Shown here: positions 27,458 through 36,543 of the stretch, one piece after another | How positions within the stretch are numbered: the stretch's first letter is position 1 | Layout: each line of letters opens with the position of its first letter | Assembly: GCA_020249285.1 (NCBI GenBank) | Contig: JADCFX010000002.1 | Location: forward strand, 94,591 to 158,590 | Reading direction: 5' to 3' | DNA from: Roseomonas sp. | GTDB lineage: Bacteria; Pseudomonadota; Alphaproteobacteria; Acetobacterales; Acetobacteraceae | DNA length: 64,000 nt | Notes under the pieces: model-generated | Told to the model about the DNA's origin: nothing | Seen by the model: only the letters and a program-made list of their open reading frames with translations | Database searches by the model: none | Translations under genes and position numbers: made by a program

Positions 27458-29773
27458 TTAGGCTACCCGCTTCCCTTGCATGATGCGCCAGATGCTCTCG
27501 GGCGTGATCGGCATATCCACATGCGCGACCCCCAGCGCATCACAGACCGCTGAAATAATGGCCGGCGGCGCGCCGCAAGCGCCGCCTTCACCCGCGCCCT
27601 TCACGCCGAGATCATTAGATGGGCAGGGCACCACATTCAGATCAAGCGTAAAGGAAGGCGCATCACCCGCGCGCGGCATGCAGTAATCCTGGAAGGTTGC
27701 GGTCAGGAACTGGCCGCTTTCCGGATCATATTGCGCATGTTCCAGCATGGCCTGGCCGATGCCGGCCATGATGCCGCCATGGCATTGGCCATGCACCAGC
27801 ATGGGGTTGATGGGCACGCCAACATCATCCACCGCTGCGTAATTGGCGATGGTGACTTCACCGGTTGTCGGGTCAACTTCAACCTCGGCAACGTGGCAGC
27901 CATTGGGGAAATTACACTCCGTGTCGCGCGTATAGGTCAGTTGTTCATCAAGCCCAGGGGTTTCATCGGGCGGCAGGCGCGCTGGGTCATGCGCGGCGGC
28001 GATCACTGCGGGCCAGCTTGTGGCGATATCCGTCCCCGCCACGCTGAAGCGGCCATTGAGGAATCCAATATCCGCAACCCCCGCTTCCAACAGATGCGCC
28101 GCGATGCGTTTGGCCTTTTCAATGATCAGCGTGGCAGCGCGGCTGGTGGCCACACCGCCCATTTGCGAAGACCGAGACCCACCCGTACCGCCGCCCTTCA
28201 GCACAACATCCGAATCCCCCTGGATGAGATCAATGGCATCGAAAGGCAGGCCAAGCTTTTCAGACAGGATTTGCGCAAAGGCGGTTTCATGCCCCTGGCC
28301 ATGGCTGAAGGTGCCGACCGTCAGCTTGGCGCGCCCTTCGGGCGTCAACGCCACGCGCGCCCATTCAAAAGGCTGACCGCCCGAGGCTTCGATGAAATAG
28401 CCAAGCCCGATGCCGCGCAGCTTGCCGCGCTTGGCGGCATCCGCCCGCCGTGCCGGGAAGCCCTGCCAATCCGCCAAGTTCAGCGCCATATCTTGGGTTT
28501 CTGCGAAACGGCCGGAATCAATCACATTGCCGGCAACATTCTTGTAGGGGATCTGATCCGGGCGGATGTAATTGCGTCGGCGGATTTCATCGCGCCCAAT
28601 GCCGAAGGCTGCGGCCCCTTGGTCAAATAGCCGTTCCAGCACATAAGCGGTCTCAGGGCGCCCCGCGCCGCGATAGGCATCGGTTGGCACCGTATTGGTA
28701 AAGACGCAACGCACCTGCACATTCAACGCCTGAAGGTCATAGACCGTGCCATTGATGCGCCCGCCCGCCATGGTGGGCACGCGCGGGCCAAAATCCAGCA
28801 AATAGGCGCCCATGGCCGCCAAGGTGCGAATGCGCACGCCAATCGCTTTGGCGTTCTCATCAAAAGCCATTTCGGCATGCGTCACGTGATCTCGCCCATG
28901 CGGGTCTGACAGGAAGGTTTCTGTCCGCCCCGCGCGCCATTTCACCGGGCGGCCAAGGCGCCGCGCGGCCCAAAGCACCATGGCACTTTCGGGAAACAGC
29001 TTCCCGCGCAAACCAAAGCCGCCGCCAACATCCGGCGAAATGACACGAATTTTTTCAATCGGCACGTTGAAGACAAGCTTGGCGAGATTATCGCGCACCT
29101 TCACCGCACCTTGTGAGGGCGAAACCAGTGTCCAGCGTTCGCCATCCCATTCACCAAGCGCCACACGCGGTTCCATGGGGTTGCCGACAATGCGGTTCTG
29201 CACCAGGTCAACCGTGACAACGCGTGCGGCCTTGGTAAAGGCGGCATCGGCTTCCGCTTCGCGCCCGCTATCCCAGTGCACGCAAAGATTGCTGCCCTGT
29301 TCTTCCCAGATCACCGGCGATGCGGGATCAAGTGCTGCGCCAGTTTCGGTGATGCTCGGCAGGGTTTCGTAATCAATCTGGATCAGCTCAGCCGCATCCA
29401 TCGCTTCTTCGCGCGTTTCCGCGACCACCAGCGCCACCGGGTCGCCCACATAGCGCACGCGTTCGGTCTGCAGGATATGGCGCGTGGGGGCGAAAAGCGG
29501 CTTATCCTTGCCCGGCACTTCCACCTGCACCGGCAGCGCGCCAACGCCATCAGCAATCGCATCATGCCCGGTCAGTACCGCGAGCACGCCGGGGGCGGCG
29601 CGCGCTTCACTGACATCCATGGAAAGGATGCGCGCATGCGCATGCGGGGAACGTAGCACCACCGCATGGGCCTGCTCAGCGCGGTCCAGATCATCCGTAT
29701 AGGTGCCGCGCCCAGTCAGCAGCCGCACATCTTCCTTACGCCTTACCGGCTGACCAATGCCAAACTTATCCAT
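27458..29773 (-). CDS. Xanthine dehydrogenase-family molybdopterin subunit (CoxL-like)
   Basis: 771 residues of the molybdenum hydroxylase large subunit family. Family blocks are GIGQPVRRKEDVRLLTGRGTYTDDL, SPDVGGGFGLRGKLFPES, the active-site loop AYRGAGR (366-372) and KGAGEGGACG with the catalytic Glu near the C-terminus. The AYRGAGR loop lacks the Cys of genuine form I CO dehydrogenase (AYxCSFR), so CO oxidation is not predicted; hydroxylation of an aldehyde or heterocycle is. The FAD (CoxM) and 2Fe-2S (CoxS) subunits are not adjacent. It is the last gene of the liv-hyu operon, 3 bp after the preceding stop. Confidence 0.88.
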   Translation of the reverse strand: MDKFGIGQPVRRKEDVRLLTGRGTYTDDLDRAEQAHAVVLRSPHAHARILSMDVSEARAAPGVLAVLTGHDAIADGVGALPVQVEVPGKDKPLFAPTRHILQTERVRYVGDPVALVVAETREEAMDAAELIQIDYETLPSITETGAALDPASPVIWEEQGSNLCVHWDSGREAEADAAFTKAARVVTVDLVQNRIVGNPMEPRVALGEWDGERWTLVSPSQGAVKVRDNLAKLVFNVPIEKIRVISPDVGGGFGLRGKLFPESAMVLWAARRLGRPVKWRAGRTETFLSDPHGRDHVTHAEMAFDENAKAIGVRIRTLAAMGAYLLDFGPRVPTMAGGRINGTVYDLQALNVQVRCVFTNTVPTDAYRGAGRPETAYVLERLFDQGAAAFGIGRDEIRRRNYIRPDQIPYKNVAGNVIDSGRFAETQDMALNLADWQGFPARRADAAKRGKLRGIGLGYFIEASGGQPFEWARVALTPEGRAKLTVGTFSHGQGHETAFAQILSEKLGLPFDAIDLIQGDSDVVLKGGGTGGSRSSQMGGVATSRAATLIIEKAKRIAAHLLEAGVADIGFLNGRFSVAGTDIATSWPAVIAAAHDPARLPPDETPGLDEQLTYTRDTECNFPNGCHVAEVEVDPTTGEVTIANYAAVDDVGVPINPMLVHGQCHGGIMAGIGQAMLEHAQYDPESGQFLTATFQDYCMPRAGDAPSFTLDLNVVPCPSNDLGVKGAGEGGACGAPPAIISAVCDALGVAHVDMPITPESIWRIMQGKRVA

Positions 29774-29776
29774 GAC

Positions 29777-30394
29777 CTACTTCCCCGTTACTTCGTGCAA
29801 AACTTGTTCAATGGTAGTGATGCGCGCGACCGGGCGCAGCCCTTCAATCGCCGCTTGATGTATTGCGCTGGAAAACGCCGCGCAGCCATCTTCCAGCACT
29901 GTCACGTCAAATTCCCGCACATGCGCGCCGCGTACGGTGGAAGCAACCCCGCCATTGGTGACAATACCCGCCACCAGCAGCGCGCGAATGCCTGCCTTGC
30001 GCAAGGCCCATTCAAGGCGCGAATTCCAAAACGCATCATAGCCGATTTTCTCGACCATCAAATCAGAAGGCGCCAATTCATCCACCAAGGCTTGGCCCCA
30101 GGATGCCGGTGCGAAATCCCCCTTGCGCAGAAAGGGGCGCATTTGTTTCAGGTGTTCCGCAATGAAGGGCTCGCCGCCCTTACCCGGCACCAAAGTGAAA
30201 TGGGTGGAGGCGATCCAGCCGCCCTTCGCGCGCATCGCTTGACAGAGCGGCGCGAGCCGCGCGGGCAGCGCCGCAATGCTGGCATCGCTTTGCCCGCCAC
30301 GTGCATAGGCGCCTTCGGGGTGGATGAAATCATTCTGCAAATCGCAAAGCAGCAAAGCAGTTTCCGTGATGGGAACAACACCTGCCATAATCAC
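29777..30394 (-). CDS. Isochorismatase-like hydrolase lacking the catalytic Cys
   Basis: 205 residues of the isochorismatase/cysteine-hydrolase fold. Asp18 (LLCDLQNDF) and Lys116 (VEKIGYDAFWNS) of the Asp-Lys-Cys triad are visible. The nucleophile position, normally TNxCV, reads T-N-G-G-V, so Cys is replaced by Gly149. Amidase members such as N-carbamoylsarcosine amidase and nicotinamidase need the Cys; true isochorismatases like EntB and PhzD do not. The gene overlaps hyuA (ATGA) and should act on the same pathway. Its reaction is unknown. Confidence 0.85.
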   Translation of the reverse strand: MIMAGVVPITETALLLCDLQNDFIHPEGAYARGGQSDASIAALPARLAPLCQAMRAKGGWIASTHFTLVPGKGGEPFIAEHLKQMRPFLRKGDFAPASWGQALVDELAPSDLMVEKIGYDAFWNSRLEWALRKAGIRALLVAGIVTNGGVASTVRGAHVREFDVTVLEDGCAAFSSAIHQAAIEGLRPVARITTIEQVLHEVTGK

Positions 30395-32442
30395 GCCCTT
30401 TCGATGATCAAATTGCCAAAACGGTCCACCCGCGCCACCAGGCCAGGGTCAACCACCACGGTTGCATCCGGTTGTTCCAGAATGGCGGGGCCAGGGATTT
30501 CAGCACCCACCGGCAATTCAAGCCGCGCGTAAATGCGCGCCTCGTGCCAGGCACCATCGAACCAGACATGCCGCGCGCCACGCGTCGCTTTTTCCAGGCT
30601 TGCGTCAGGCCCCGGCGCAAGCGCCGCCAGATCAAAAGCCGGGCGCCGGCCAATCGCGGCACTGCGCAGGGAGACGATGCGCACAGGAAGCCCAGGCAGT
30701 AAGCGACTGAAGGCGCGTTGATAGGCGGCCTCGAAAGCCTTCCGCACAATATCGCGCGTCACGCCGGTGCTATTGCCTGCAACGGTCACGGGCAGAGGCA
30801 CGGCCACGGTATGTGTCTGCCCCGCATAATGCATATCCAAGGTGAAGAGTGTTTCAATCGCCTCCACCGGCAGCCCGGCATCACGGACCACCGCGACCGC
30901 GGTACTCGCTTCGCGCACCAGATGCGCATCGAGCGCGGTGGGATCGAGACTATCCAAATCAAGGTTCAGCGTGCGCACCTGATCATGCCGCACATCGGCG
31001 ATGATGCAGCCAAGCGCGGAGGTAACCCCCGGAAAGCGCGGCACCAGCGCCGCCTTCAGCCCAACCTCAGTGAGCAGCGCGCCGACATGCAGCGCACCGC
31101 CACCGCCGAAAGGGAGTGCCACAAAACGCGCTGGATCAAGCCCACGTTCGATGGATACAAGCCTGATGGCGCCGGCCATTTTCGCATTCGCGACACGCAG
31201 AATGGCCTCAGCCGCCGACATGGCATCCAGGCCAAGCGCTGCGCCGACATGCTTTTCAATTGCCGCCTTGGCTGCCGCGACATCAAGGCTTGTAAGTGCG
31301 CCACCTATGGGCCGCGCGGCATTGATGCGCCCCAGCACCAAATTCGCATCAGTCAGCGTTGGGCGATCATTGCCCTGCCCATAGCACACCGGACCCGGCC
31401 GGCTGCCCGCGCTTTCCGGCCCCACTTGCAGCAAGCCACCGCGATCCACCGCCGCGATGGAACCACCGCCCGCGCCGATGGTGGTGATCTCGATCATCGG
31501 GGAGCGGATAACCAGGCCGAAATCAATCGTCGCCTGCGCCGCCAATTCCATTTGACCATCGGCAATCAAAGACACATCGAAGGAAGTGCCGCCCAGATCG
31601 CAGGTGATGACATGGCTGAAGCCTGCGGCCTTGGCGATGGCGCCCGCCGCAATCACCCCCGCCGCCGGGCCGGAAAGTGCGGTGCGTGCGGGAAAGCGCC
31701 GCGCCGTTGCGGTGGACATGATACCGCCATTGGATTGCACGATATGGAAGCGCCCGCCGAACCCTTCGTGCGAAAGGGCGCCTTCCAACTTGCCGAGATA
31801 CCCCGCGACAAGTGGCTGCAAATAGGCATTCAGCGCGGTCGTGGAAGCGCGTTCAAATTCGCGGATCTCCGGCAGGATTTCTGAGGAAACCGAAACATAC
31901 GGATTGGGCCAGATACGCCGCACTGCCTCCTCCGCCGCCTGTTCATTGCCAGGATTGGCATAGGCATTGATGAAGATAATGGCGCAGGCTTCCGCACCCG
32001 CGGCTAGTAATTGCCGCGCGGCTGCTTCCACCGCGGCGATATCCACTGGCGTGTGGATGCTACCAACGGCCAAGCATCGTTCCGGCACTTCCAGGCGTAA
32101 ATCCCGATCAGCTATCGGCTGGAAATCACCCCAAAGCCCCCAGGTGTGGCGGCGGTCTCGGCGGCGCATTTCCAGCACATCGCGAAAGCCGGCGGTGGTG
32201 ATGACGCCAAGCTTGGCACCTTTTCGTTCCAGTAGCGCATTGGTTCCAACCGTCGTGCCATGCACCACCGCCGCCATGCCCGCCGCGCCGCCCAAAGCGC
32301 GCAGACCGGCGAGGAAACCGCTTGCCTCATCGCCACGCTGGCTTGGCACTTTCGCGGTCTGAAAGCGCGCTGTTGCGGGATCAAACAGGAACAAATCGGT
32401 GAAGGTGCCACCGACATCAACGCCAACAATCGCGCCGCTCAT
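30391..32442 (-). CDS. hyuA: Hydantoinase/oxoprolinase subunit A (HyuA)
   Basis: 683 residues with the ASKHA-type ATPase organisation of N-methylhydantoinase A: GVDVGGTFTDLFLFD at the N-terminus, VVHGTTVGTNALLERKGAKLGVITTAGFRDVLEMRRRDR (about 62-100), DLGGTSFDVSLI and PFGGGGALHVG. With HyuB it forms an ATP-dependent enzyme that opens cyclic imides or amides (5-oxoproline, N-methylhydantoin); acetone or acetophenone carboxylases are related. It overlaps hyuB upstream and the isochorismatase-like gene downstream by ATGA on both sides. Confidence 0.93.
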   Translation of the reverse strand: MSGAIVGVDVGGTFTDLFLFDPATARFQTAKVPSQRGDEASGFLAGLRALGGAAGMAAVVHGTTVGTNALLERKGAKLGVITTAGFRDVLEMRRRDRRHTWGLWGDFQPIADRDLRLEVPERCLAVGSIHTPVDIAAVEAAARQLLAAGAEACAIIFINAYANPGNEQAAEEAVRRIWPNPYVSVSSEILPEIREFERASTTALNAYLQPLVAGYLGKLEGALSHEGFGGRFHIVQSNGGIMSTATARRFPARTALSGPAAGVIAAGAIAKAAGFSHVITCDLGGTSFDVSLIADGQMELAAQATIDFGLVIRSPMIEITTIGAGGGSIAAVDRGGLLQVGPESAGSRPGPVCYGQGNDRPTLTDANLVLGRINAARPIGGALTSLDVAAAKAAIEKHVGAALGLDAMSAAEAILRVANAKMAGAIRLVSIERGLDPARFVALPFGGGGALHVGALLTEVGLKAALVPRFPGVTSALGCIIADVRHDQVRTLNLDLDSLDPTALDAHLVREASTAVAVVRDAGLPVEAIETLFTLDMHYAGQTHTVAVPLPVTVAGNSTGVTRDIVRKAFEAAYQRAFSRLLPGLPVRIVSLRSAAIGRRPAFDLAALAPGPDASLEKATRGARHVWFDGAWHEARIYARLELPVGAEIPGPAILEQPDATVVVDPGLVARVDRFGNLIIERA

Positions 32443-34130
32443 TGGCCGCGCCCTTTGTAGTCACGCGCGGCGGCTTCCGCGCTGACATAGCCAAGGCGGA
32501 TATCGCGCGCGATGGCGTGTTGCGGTCTCGCGGCGGGATCGCCCCAGCCGCCGCCGCCGGGTGTTTCAAGCCGCACACATTCACCCTGCGCGATGGAAAC
32601 ACCGACAATCTTGCTTGCCATGGGTGGGGTATCGCCCGCGCTGCCCCAGGTAAAGCGATTAAGCGCTCCCGACGCGCCGCCCGCCACACCGAAAGGCGCG
32701 AAACGCCCGCGCTCACCCAGCAAGGCGACTTCCGTGCGGCCCGGGGCGAGCGCCTCAATCTCATAAATCGCGCCAACACCGCCGCGATGCTCACCCGCGC
32801 CGCCGCTATCCGGCCTCAGCGCCCATTGCGTGAACATGACCGGATAAGCGGCTTCCAGAATCTCAACCGGCGGAATTGTCGCGGTCGAGATAGGGTTATT
32901 TGCGTGATGCAGCCCATCCGTCGCGGGGTTGCCGCCAAGTCCGCCGCCAAAGAAGGAAAACATCACCCAGCGCGTGCCGTTTTCTCGCTGGCCAGACAGC
33001 GCCAGCGCATTGATAGTGCCAAAAGGCGCTGCCGTTGCGGTGGCGGGACGCGCCTTTCCGAGCGCGCCAAAGATCACGCCAATAAGGCGGAGAATGGTTT
33101 CCGTATAACCCGCCACGGGGCGCGGCGCCTCGGCGCCCAGCAAGGTGGTCGGCGGCGCGATGACTTCCACCGGGCGCAGCACGCCGGCATTGGCCGGCAC
33201 ATCCGGGAAGGCGTGTTTCAGCGCGACATAACAGGCCGCGACGGTCGTCGCGATGGAGATATTGAGCGGCCCCGCACATGACGGCGAGGATCGCGACATA
33301 TCCAAGGTCAGCCGATCTCCCGCAATGGTCAGGTCAAGCGCAATGCGCAGCGCCTCATCCTTCACGCCGTCATTATCCAGGAAATCATCGAAACTGTAGC
33401 GGCCATCGGGAAGGGCGGCGATCTCAGCGCGCATCAGCGCCTCTGCCCGGTCAGCCAATTGCGCGAAGGCCGCGGCGATGCGCGCATCGCCATAATCATC
33501 CAGCAATTCAATCAGCCGCTTTTCGCCAAGATCGAGCGCATTTAATTGCCCGTTCAGATCGCCCCAATTGGATTGCGGTACGCGGGAATTGGCGGCCAGA
33601 ATATCCAGAATATCCTGCTGCATCTGCCCGGCGCGGATCAGTTTCACGGGCGGGAAACGCACACCTTCCTGATGGCTTTCTGTCGCGCGCGGATTGTAAT
33701 TGCCCGGCACATTGCCGCCGATATCTAGCCAATGGCCAACACTCGCCACCCAACAAAATAGCTTGCCGGCACGAAAAATGGGTCGCACCAGGCGGAAGTC
33801 ATTCAAATGCGTGCCGCCATCATAAGGGTCATTGAACAGGAAGGTATCGCCTTCCTGAAGCCCGCCTTCCGCGGCCACCTTGCGAATGACGGACCGCACG
33901 GCGAAGGACATGGCGCCGACGAAAATCGGCAAGCCCTTCGTGCCCTGCACCAAGGTATCGCCGGTGATCGCATCATAGACGCCATGGCAGGCATCGCGCG
34001 CTTCGGCGATGATGGGGTTGAAGGCGCTGCGATAGAGCGTCGCGTCCATCTCATCGGCGATTTGTTCAAGCCGGCCCTTCAGTACTGCCAAGGTCACGGC
34101 ATCAAGGCGCGCGGGGGATGCTTCGTTCAT
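32439..34130 (-). CDS. hyuB: Hydantoinase subunit B (HyuB)
   Basis: 563 residues from the ATG at 34130, one base after the livF stop; an in-frame start at 34202 would overlap livF. Typical HyuB blocks are LAVLKGRLEQIADEMDATLYRSAFNPIIAEARDACHGVYD, DTFLFNDPYDGGTHLNDFRLVRP, GHWLDIGGNVPGNYNPRATE and the Gly-rich GGGGWGDPAARP close to the C-terminus. It is the partner of HyuA. Both lie downstream of an ABC importer that presumably supplies the substrate. Confidence 0.93.
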   Translation of the reverse strand: MNEASPARLDAVTLAVLKGRLEQIADEMDATLYRSAFNPIIAEARDACHGVYDAITGDTLVQGTKGLPIFVGAMSFAVRSVIRKVAAEGGLQEGDTFLFNDPYDGGTHLNDFRLVRPIFRAGKLFCWVASVGHWLDIGGNVPGNYNPRATESHQEGVRFPPVKLIRAGQMQQDILDILAANSRVPQSNWGDLNGQLNALDLGEKRLIELLDDYGDARIAAAFAQLADRAEALMRAEIAALPDGRYSFDDFLDNDGVKDEALRIALDLTIAGDRLTLDMSRSSPSCAGPLNISIATTVAACYVALKHAFPDVPANAGVLRPVEVIAPPTTLLGAEAPRPVAGYTETILRLIGVIFGALGKARPATATAAPFGTINALALSGQRENGTRWVMFSFFGGGLGGNPATDGLHHANNPISTATIPPVEILEAAYPVMFTQWALRPDSGGAGEHRGGVGAIYEIEALAPGRTEVALLGERGRFAPFGVAGGASGALNRFTWGSAGDTPPMASKIVGVSIAQGECVRLETPGGGGWGDPAARPQHAIARDIRLGYVSAEAAARDYKGRGQ

Positions 34131-34131
34131 C

Positions 34132-34833
34132 TCATAATCCAAGATAGCTACGGCGCAATTCGGGATCCGCCGCGATATCTTGCGCCGCACCGCTGAGCGC
34201 AATCACACCATTTTCCAGCACATGCGCCTGATCCGCCACTTCCAGGCTTTGCGCGACATTCTGTTCCACCAGCATGATTGTCAGGCCATCGCCATGCAGG
34301 CGACGGATCAGCGTGAACATTTCCTCCACCAACAAAGGCGAAAGGCCGAGCGATGGTTCATCCAGAATTAGCAGCCTCGGTTCCGCCATCAGCCCGCGGC
34401 CGATGGCGAGCATTTGCTGCTCTCCGCCCGAAAGCGTACCGGCGGCCTGGCGGGTTCTTTCAGCAAGGCGCGGGAAAATGCCAAAGACGCGTTCCAGATT
34501 GCGCGCGCGATTGGCCCGCGCGCGGCGATAGGAACCAAGTTCCAGCACTTCCCGCACATTCAGGTTCGGAAAAATCTTGCGCCCTTCCGGCACATGGATC
34601 AGGCCAAGTGAAACAATCTCCGGCGGTGAAAGCGCGGCCAGACTCTGCCCCGCGAAGCGGATTTCCCCACCGCGCGGGCGCACCACGCCGCTGATGGTCA
34701 TGTTTAGTGTCGTCTTGCCCGCGCCATTGGCGCCAAGCACCGCGACCAAAGCACCCTCCGGCACGGTCAGATCAATGCCGCGCAGAATCAGGGTTTCGCC
34801 ATAGCCCGCTTCAAGCGATTTGATTTCAAGCAT
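34132..34833 (-). CDS. livF: Branched-chain-type ABC transporter ATPase LivF
   Basis: 233 residues from the ATG at 34833, which overlaps livG by 8 bp. Walker A is GANGAGKTT, the signature is LSGGEQQMLAIGRGL and Walker B is LLILDEPSLGL, followed by VEQNVAQSLEVAD with the switch region. It energises the HAAT-family importer at the inner membrane together with LivG. The substrate may be an amide or cyclic compound rather than an amino acid, given the hyu genes behind it (inference). Confidence 0.92.
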   Translation of the reverse strand: MLEIKSLEAGYGETLILRGIDLTVPEGALVAVLGANGAGKTTLNMTISGVVRPRGGEIRFAGQSLAALSPPEIVSLGLIHVPEGRKIFPNLNVREVLELGSYRRARANRARNLERVFGIFPRLAERTRQAAGTLSGGEQQMLAIGRGLMAEPRLLILDEPSLGLSPLLVEEMFTLIRRLHGDGLTIMLVEQNVAQSLEVADQAHVLENGVIALSGAAQDIAADPELRRSYLGL

Positions 34834-35587
34834 GGGCGGCCAACCTTTGCGCAGCACCATGGCCCAGATAGGCTTCAATCACTGCGGGATTGCCCACCAC
34901 CTCAGCCGCCTCGCCCGAGGCGATGATGCGCCCGCCAGAGATCACATGCACATATTCGCAAAGGCTCATGACCGCCTGCATCACATGTTCAATCATCAGA
35001 ATGGTGACGCCACTGGCGCGAATATCCTGAAGCACCGGTAGGAAATCCCGCAATTCGGATGGGTTGAGTCCAGCCAGCACTTCGTCCAGCAGCAAGATGC
35101 GCGGGCGGGTCGCGAGGGCGCGCGCCACTTCCAGGCGCTTCCGCCCCGCCACCGTCAGCGCCGCTGCGGGTTTGTCCAATTGCGGGCCAAGGCCAAGGCG
35201 CTGGCCCACTTCTTCTGCCAGCGCCAAGGCATCGCGTCGCTTGGGCAAGCGCAAAAAGGCGCCGACAGCGATGTTTTCGCGCACCGAAAGCCCAGCAAAG
35301 GGCTGCACAATCTGGAAAGTGCGCGCCAGGCCAAGCTTTGCCAGATCATGCGGCTTGCGCCCGGTGATTTCCTCACCATCCAACAACACCAAGCCAGCGC
35401 TTGGCTGTTCGAAGCCGGCGATCATGGCGAATAGCGTCGTCTTGCCCGCACCATTCGGGCCAATCAGCCCGGTGATCGAGCCTTCCCGCACATCGAAAGT
35501 CGCGTCAGATACTGCCGTCAGCCCGCCGAAGCGCTTGGTCAGATCACGCACCGCGAGGAAGGCGGGATCCCTGCCCTGCCCTGTCAT
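34826..35587 (-). CDS. livG: Branched-chain-type ABC transporter ATPase LivG
   Basis: 253 residues. Walker A is GPNGAGKTTLFAMI, Walker B is RILLLDEVLAGLN. The signature region reads LTVAGRKRLEVARALA rather than LSGGQ, which is common in LivG proteins. The C-terminal part, IRASGVTILMIEHVMQAVMSLCEYVHVISGGRIIASGE, is typical. It overlaps livM (ATGA) and livF. Confidence 0.92.
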   Translation of the reverse strand: MTGQGRDPAFLAVRDLTKRFGGLTAVSDATFDVREGSITGLIGPNGAGKTTLFAMIAGFEQPSAGLVLLDGEEITGRKPHDLAKLGLARTFQIVQPFAGLSVRENIAVGAFLRLPKRRDALALAEEVGQRLGLGPQLDKPAAALTVAGRKRLEVARALATRPRILLLDEVLAGLNPSELRDFLPVLQDIRASGVTILMIEHVMQAVMSLCEYVHVISGGRIIASGEAAEVVGNPAVIEAYLGHGAAQRLAAHA

Positions 35588-36543
35588 GGCGCCCCCTTGC
35601 CGCGCCAGCGCGCGGCGAGCAGCCCCGGGATGCGATGCAAAGGAAAGCGCACCACCAAAATCAGCAGCACACCGAAAATGATCAGATCAAGGCCGGGGAT
35701 TTTGCCGATGAGCATTTTGGTGCCCTCACTAAGCCCTTGCAGGATCAGCGCGCCAATCAGCGGGCCAAATACCGTGCCTGCGCCACCAATAATTGGCGCC
35801 AGCAGCGCTTCCACGGAAATCCAGGTACCGAAGGCAATATTGCTGTCAATATAGAGGAAATACTGCGCATAAAGCGCACCCGCCGCACCGGTAAGTGCAG
35901 CCGATAGGCTGATGGCACGCAGCTTCACCGCCAATATATCCACGCCAAGCGCCGCCGCCGCCGATTCATTTTCGCGCACGGCCACAAGCTGTGCGCCCAA
36001 CCTACTTTTCTCCAGCGCCAGCGTGATCAGCATGGCAAGCGCCAGCAGCACCGCGCCCAGAATCAAAAAGCCCGACCGATCGGCAAATTGAAGATTGCCG
36101 GCCCCGAGATTGAGGCTGATCAGCAAGCCCGCCGCACCACCCGTGATCTCTGTCGCATTGGCGAGTATCCGCAGCACCTCCGCGAAAGCCAGCGTGACCA
36201 GCGCGAAATAGGAACCGCGTAGCCCAGCGCGAAACACCATCGCACCTATCGCGTAGCCAAGCAGCGCGGCGGCGACGATGCCAAAGGCCACCGCCGGATA
36301 GGCATTCACGCCAAAGCGCTGTTGCAGAATGGCACTGACATAAGCGCCCATGCCGAAAAACGCCGCATGGCCAAAGGAATACTGCCCACCATAACCGCCG
36401 AGAAGATTCCACCCCTGCGCCGCAATCGCCAAAATCACCGTAAAGACCAGAAAATTCAGTACGACATTGCTGGTGACGAAAAGCGAAACCAGCACAGCGC
36501 CAATCAGAAAGCCCAGAATGGGCAAGGTTTCGCGGGCAGTCAT
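35584..36543 (-). CDS. livM: Branched-chain-type ABC permease LivM
   Basis: 319 residues, strongly hydrophobic with about eight to ten membrane segments. The LivM hallmark LLGGYGGQYSFGHAAFFGMGAYVSAIL lies near residues 47-73 and the cytoplasmic coupling loop VRENESAAAALGVD near 190. It forms the membrane channel with LivH. It overlaps livH upstream and livG downstream by ATGA. Confidence 0.93.
   Translation of the reverse strand: MTARETLPILGFLIGAVLVSLFVTSNVVLNFLVFTVILAIAAQGWNLLGGYGGQYSFGHAAFFGMGAYVSAILQQRFGVNAYPAVAFGIVAAALLGYAIGAMVFRAGLRGSYFALVTLAFAEVLRILANATEITGGAAGLLISLNLGAGNLQFADRSGFLILGAVLLALAMLITLALEKSRLGAQLVAVRENESAAAALGVDILAVKLRAISLSAALTGAAGALYAQYFLYIDSNIAFGTWISVEALLAPIIGGAGTVFGPLIGALILQGLSEGTKMLIGKIPGLDLIIFGVLLILVVRFPLHRIPGLLAARWRGKGAP

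Noticed and set aside
27458..29773. Calling the CoxL-like gene a carbon monoxide dehydrogenase
   Set aside because: The active-site loop is AYRGAGR, without the Cys of form I CODH, and the small and medium subunits are not adjacent.
29777..30394. Calling the gene N-carbamoylsarcosine amidase on the basis of its hydantoinase neighbours
   Set aside because: The nucleophilic Cys required by that enzyme is replaced by Gly.
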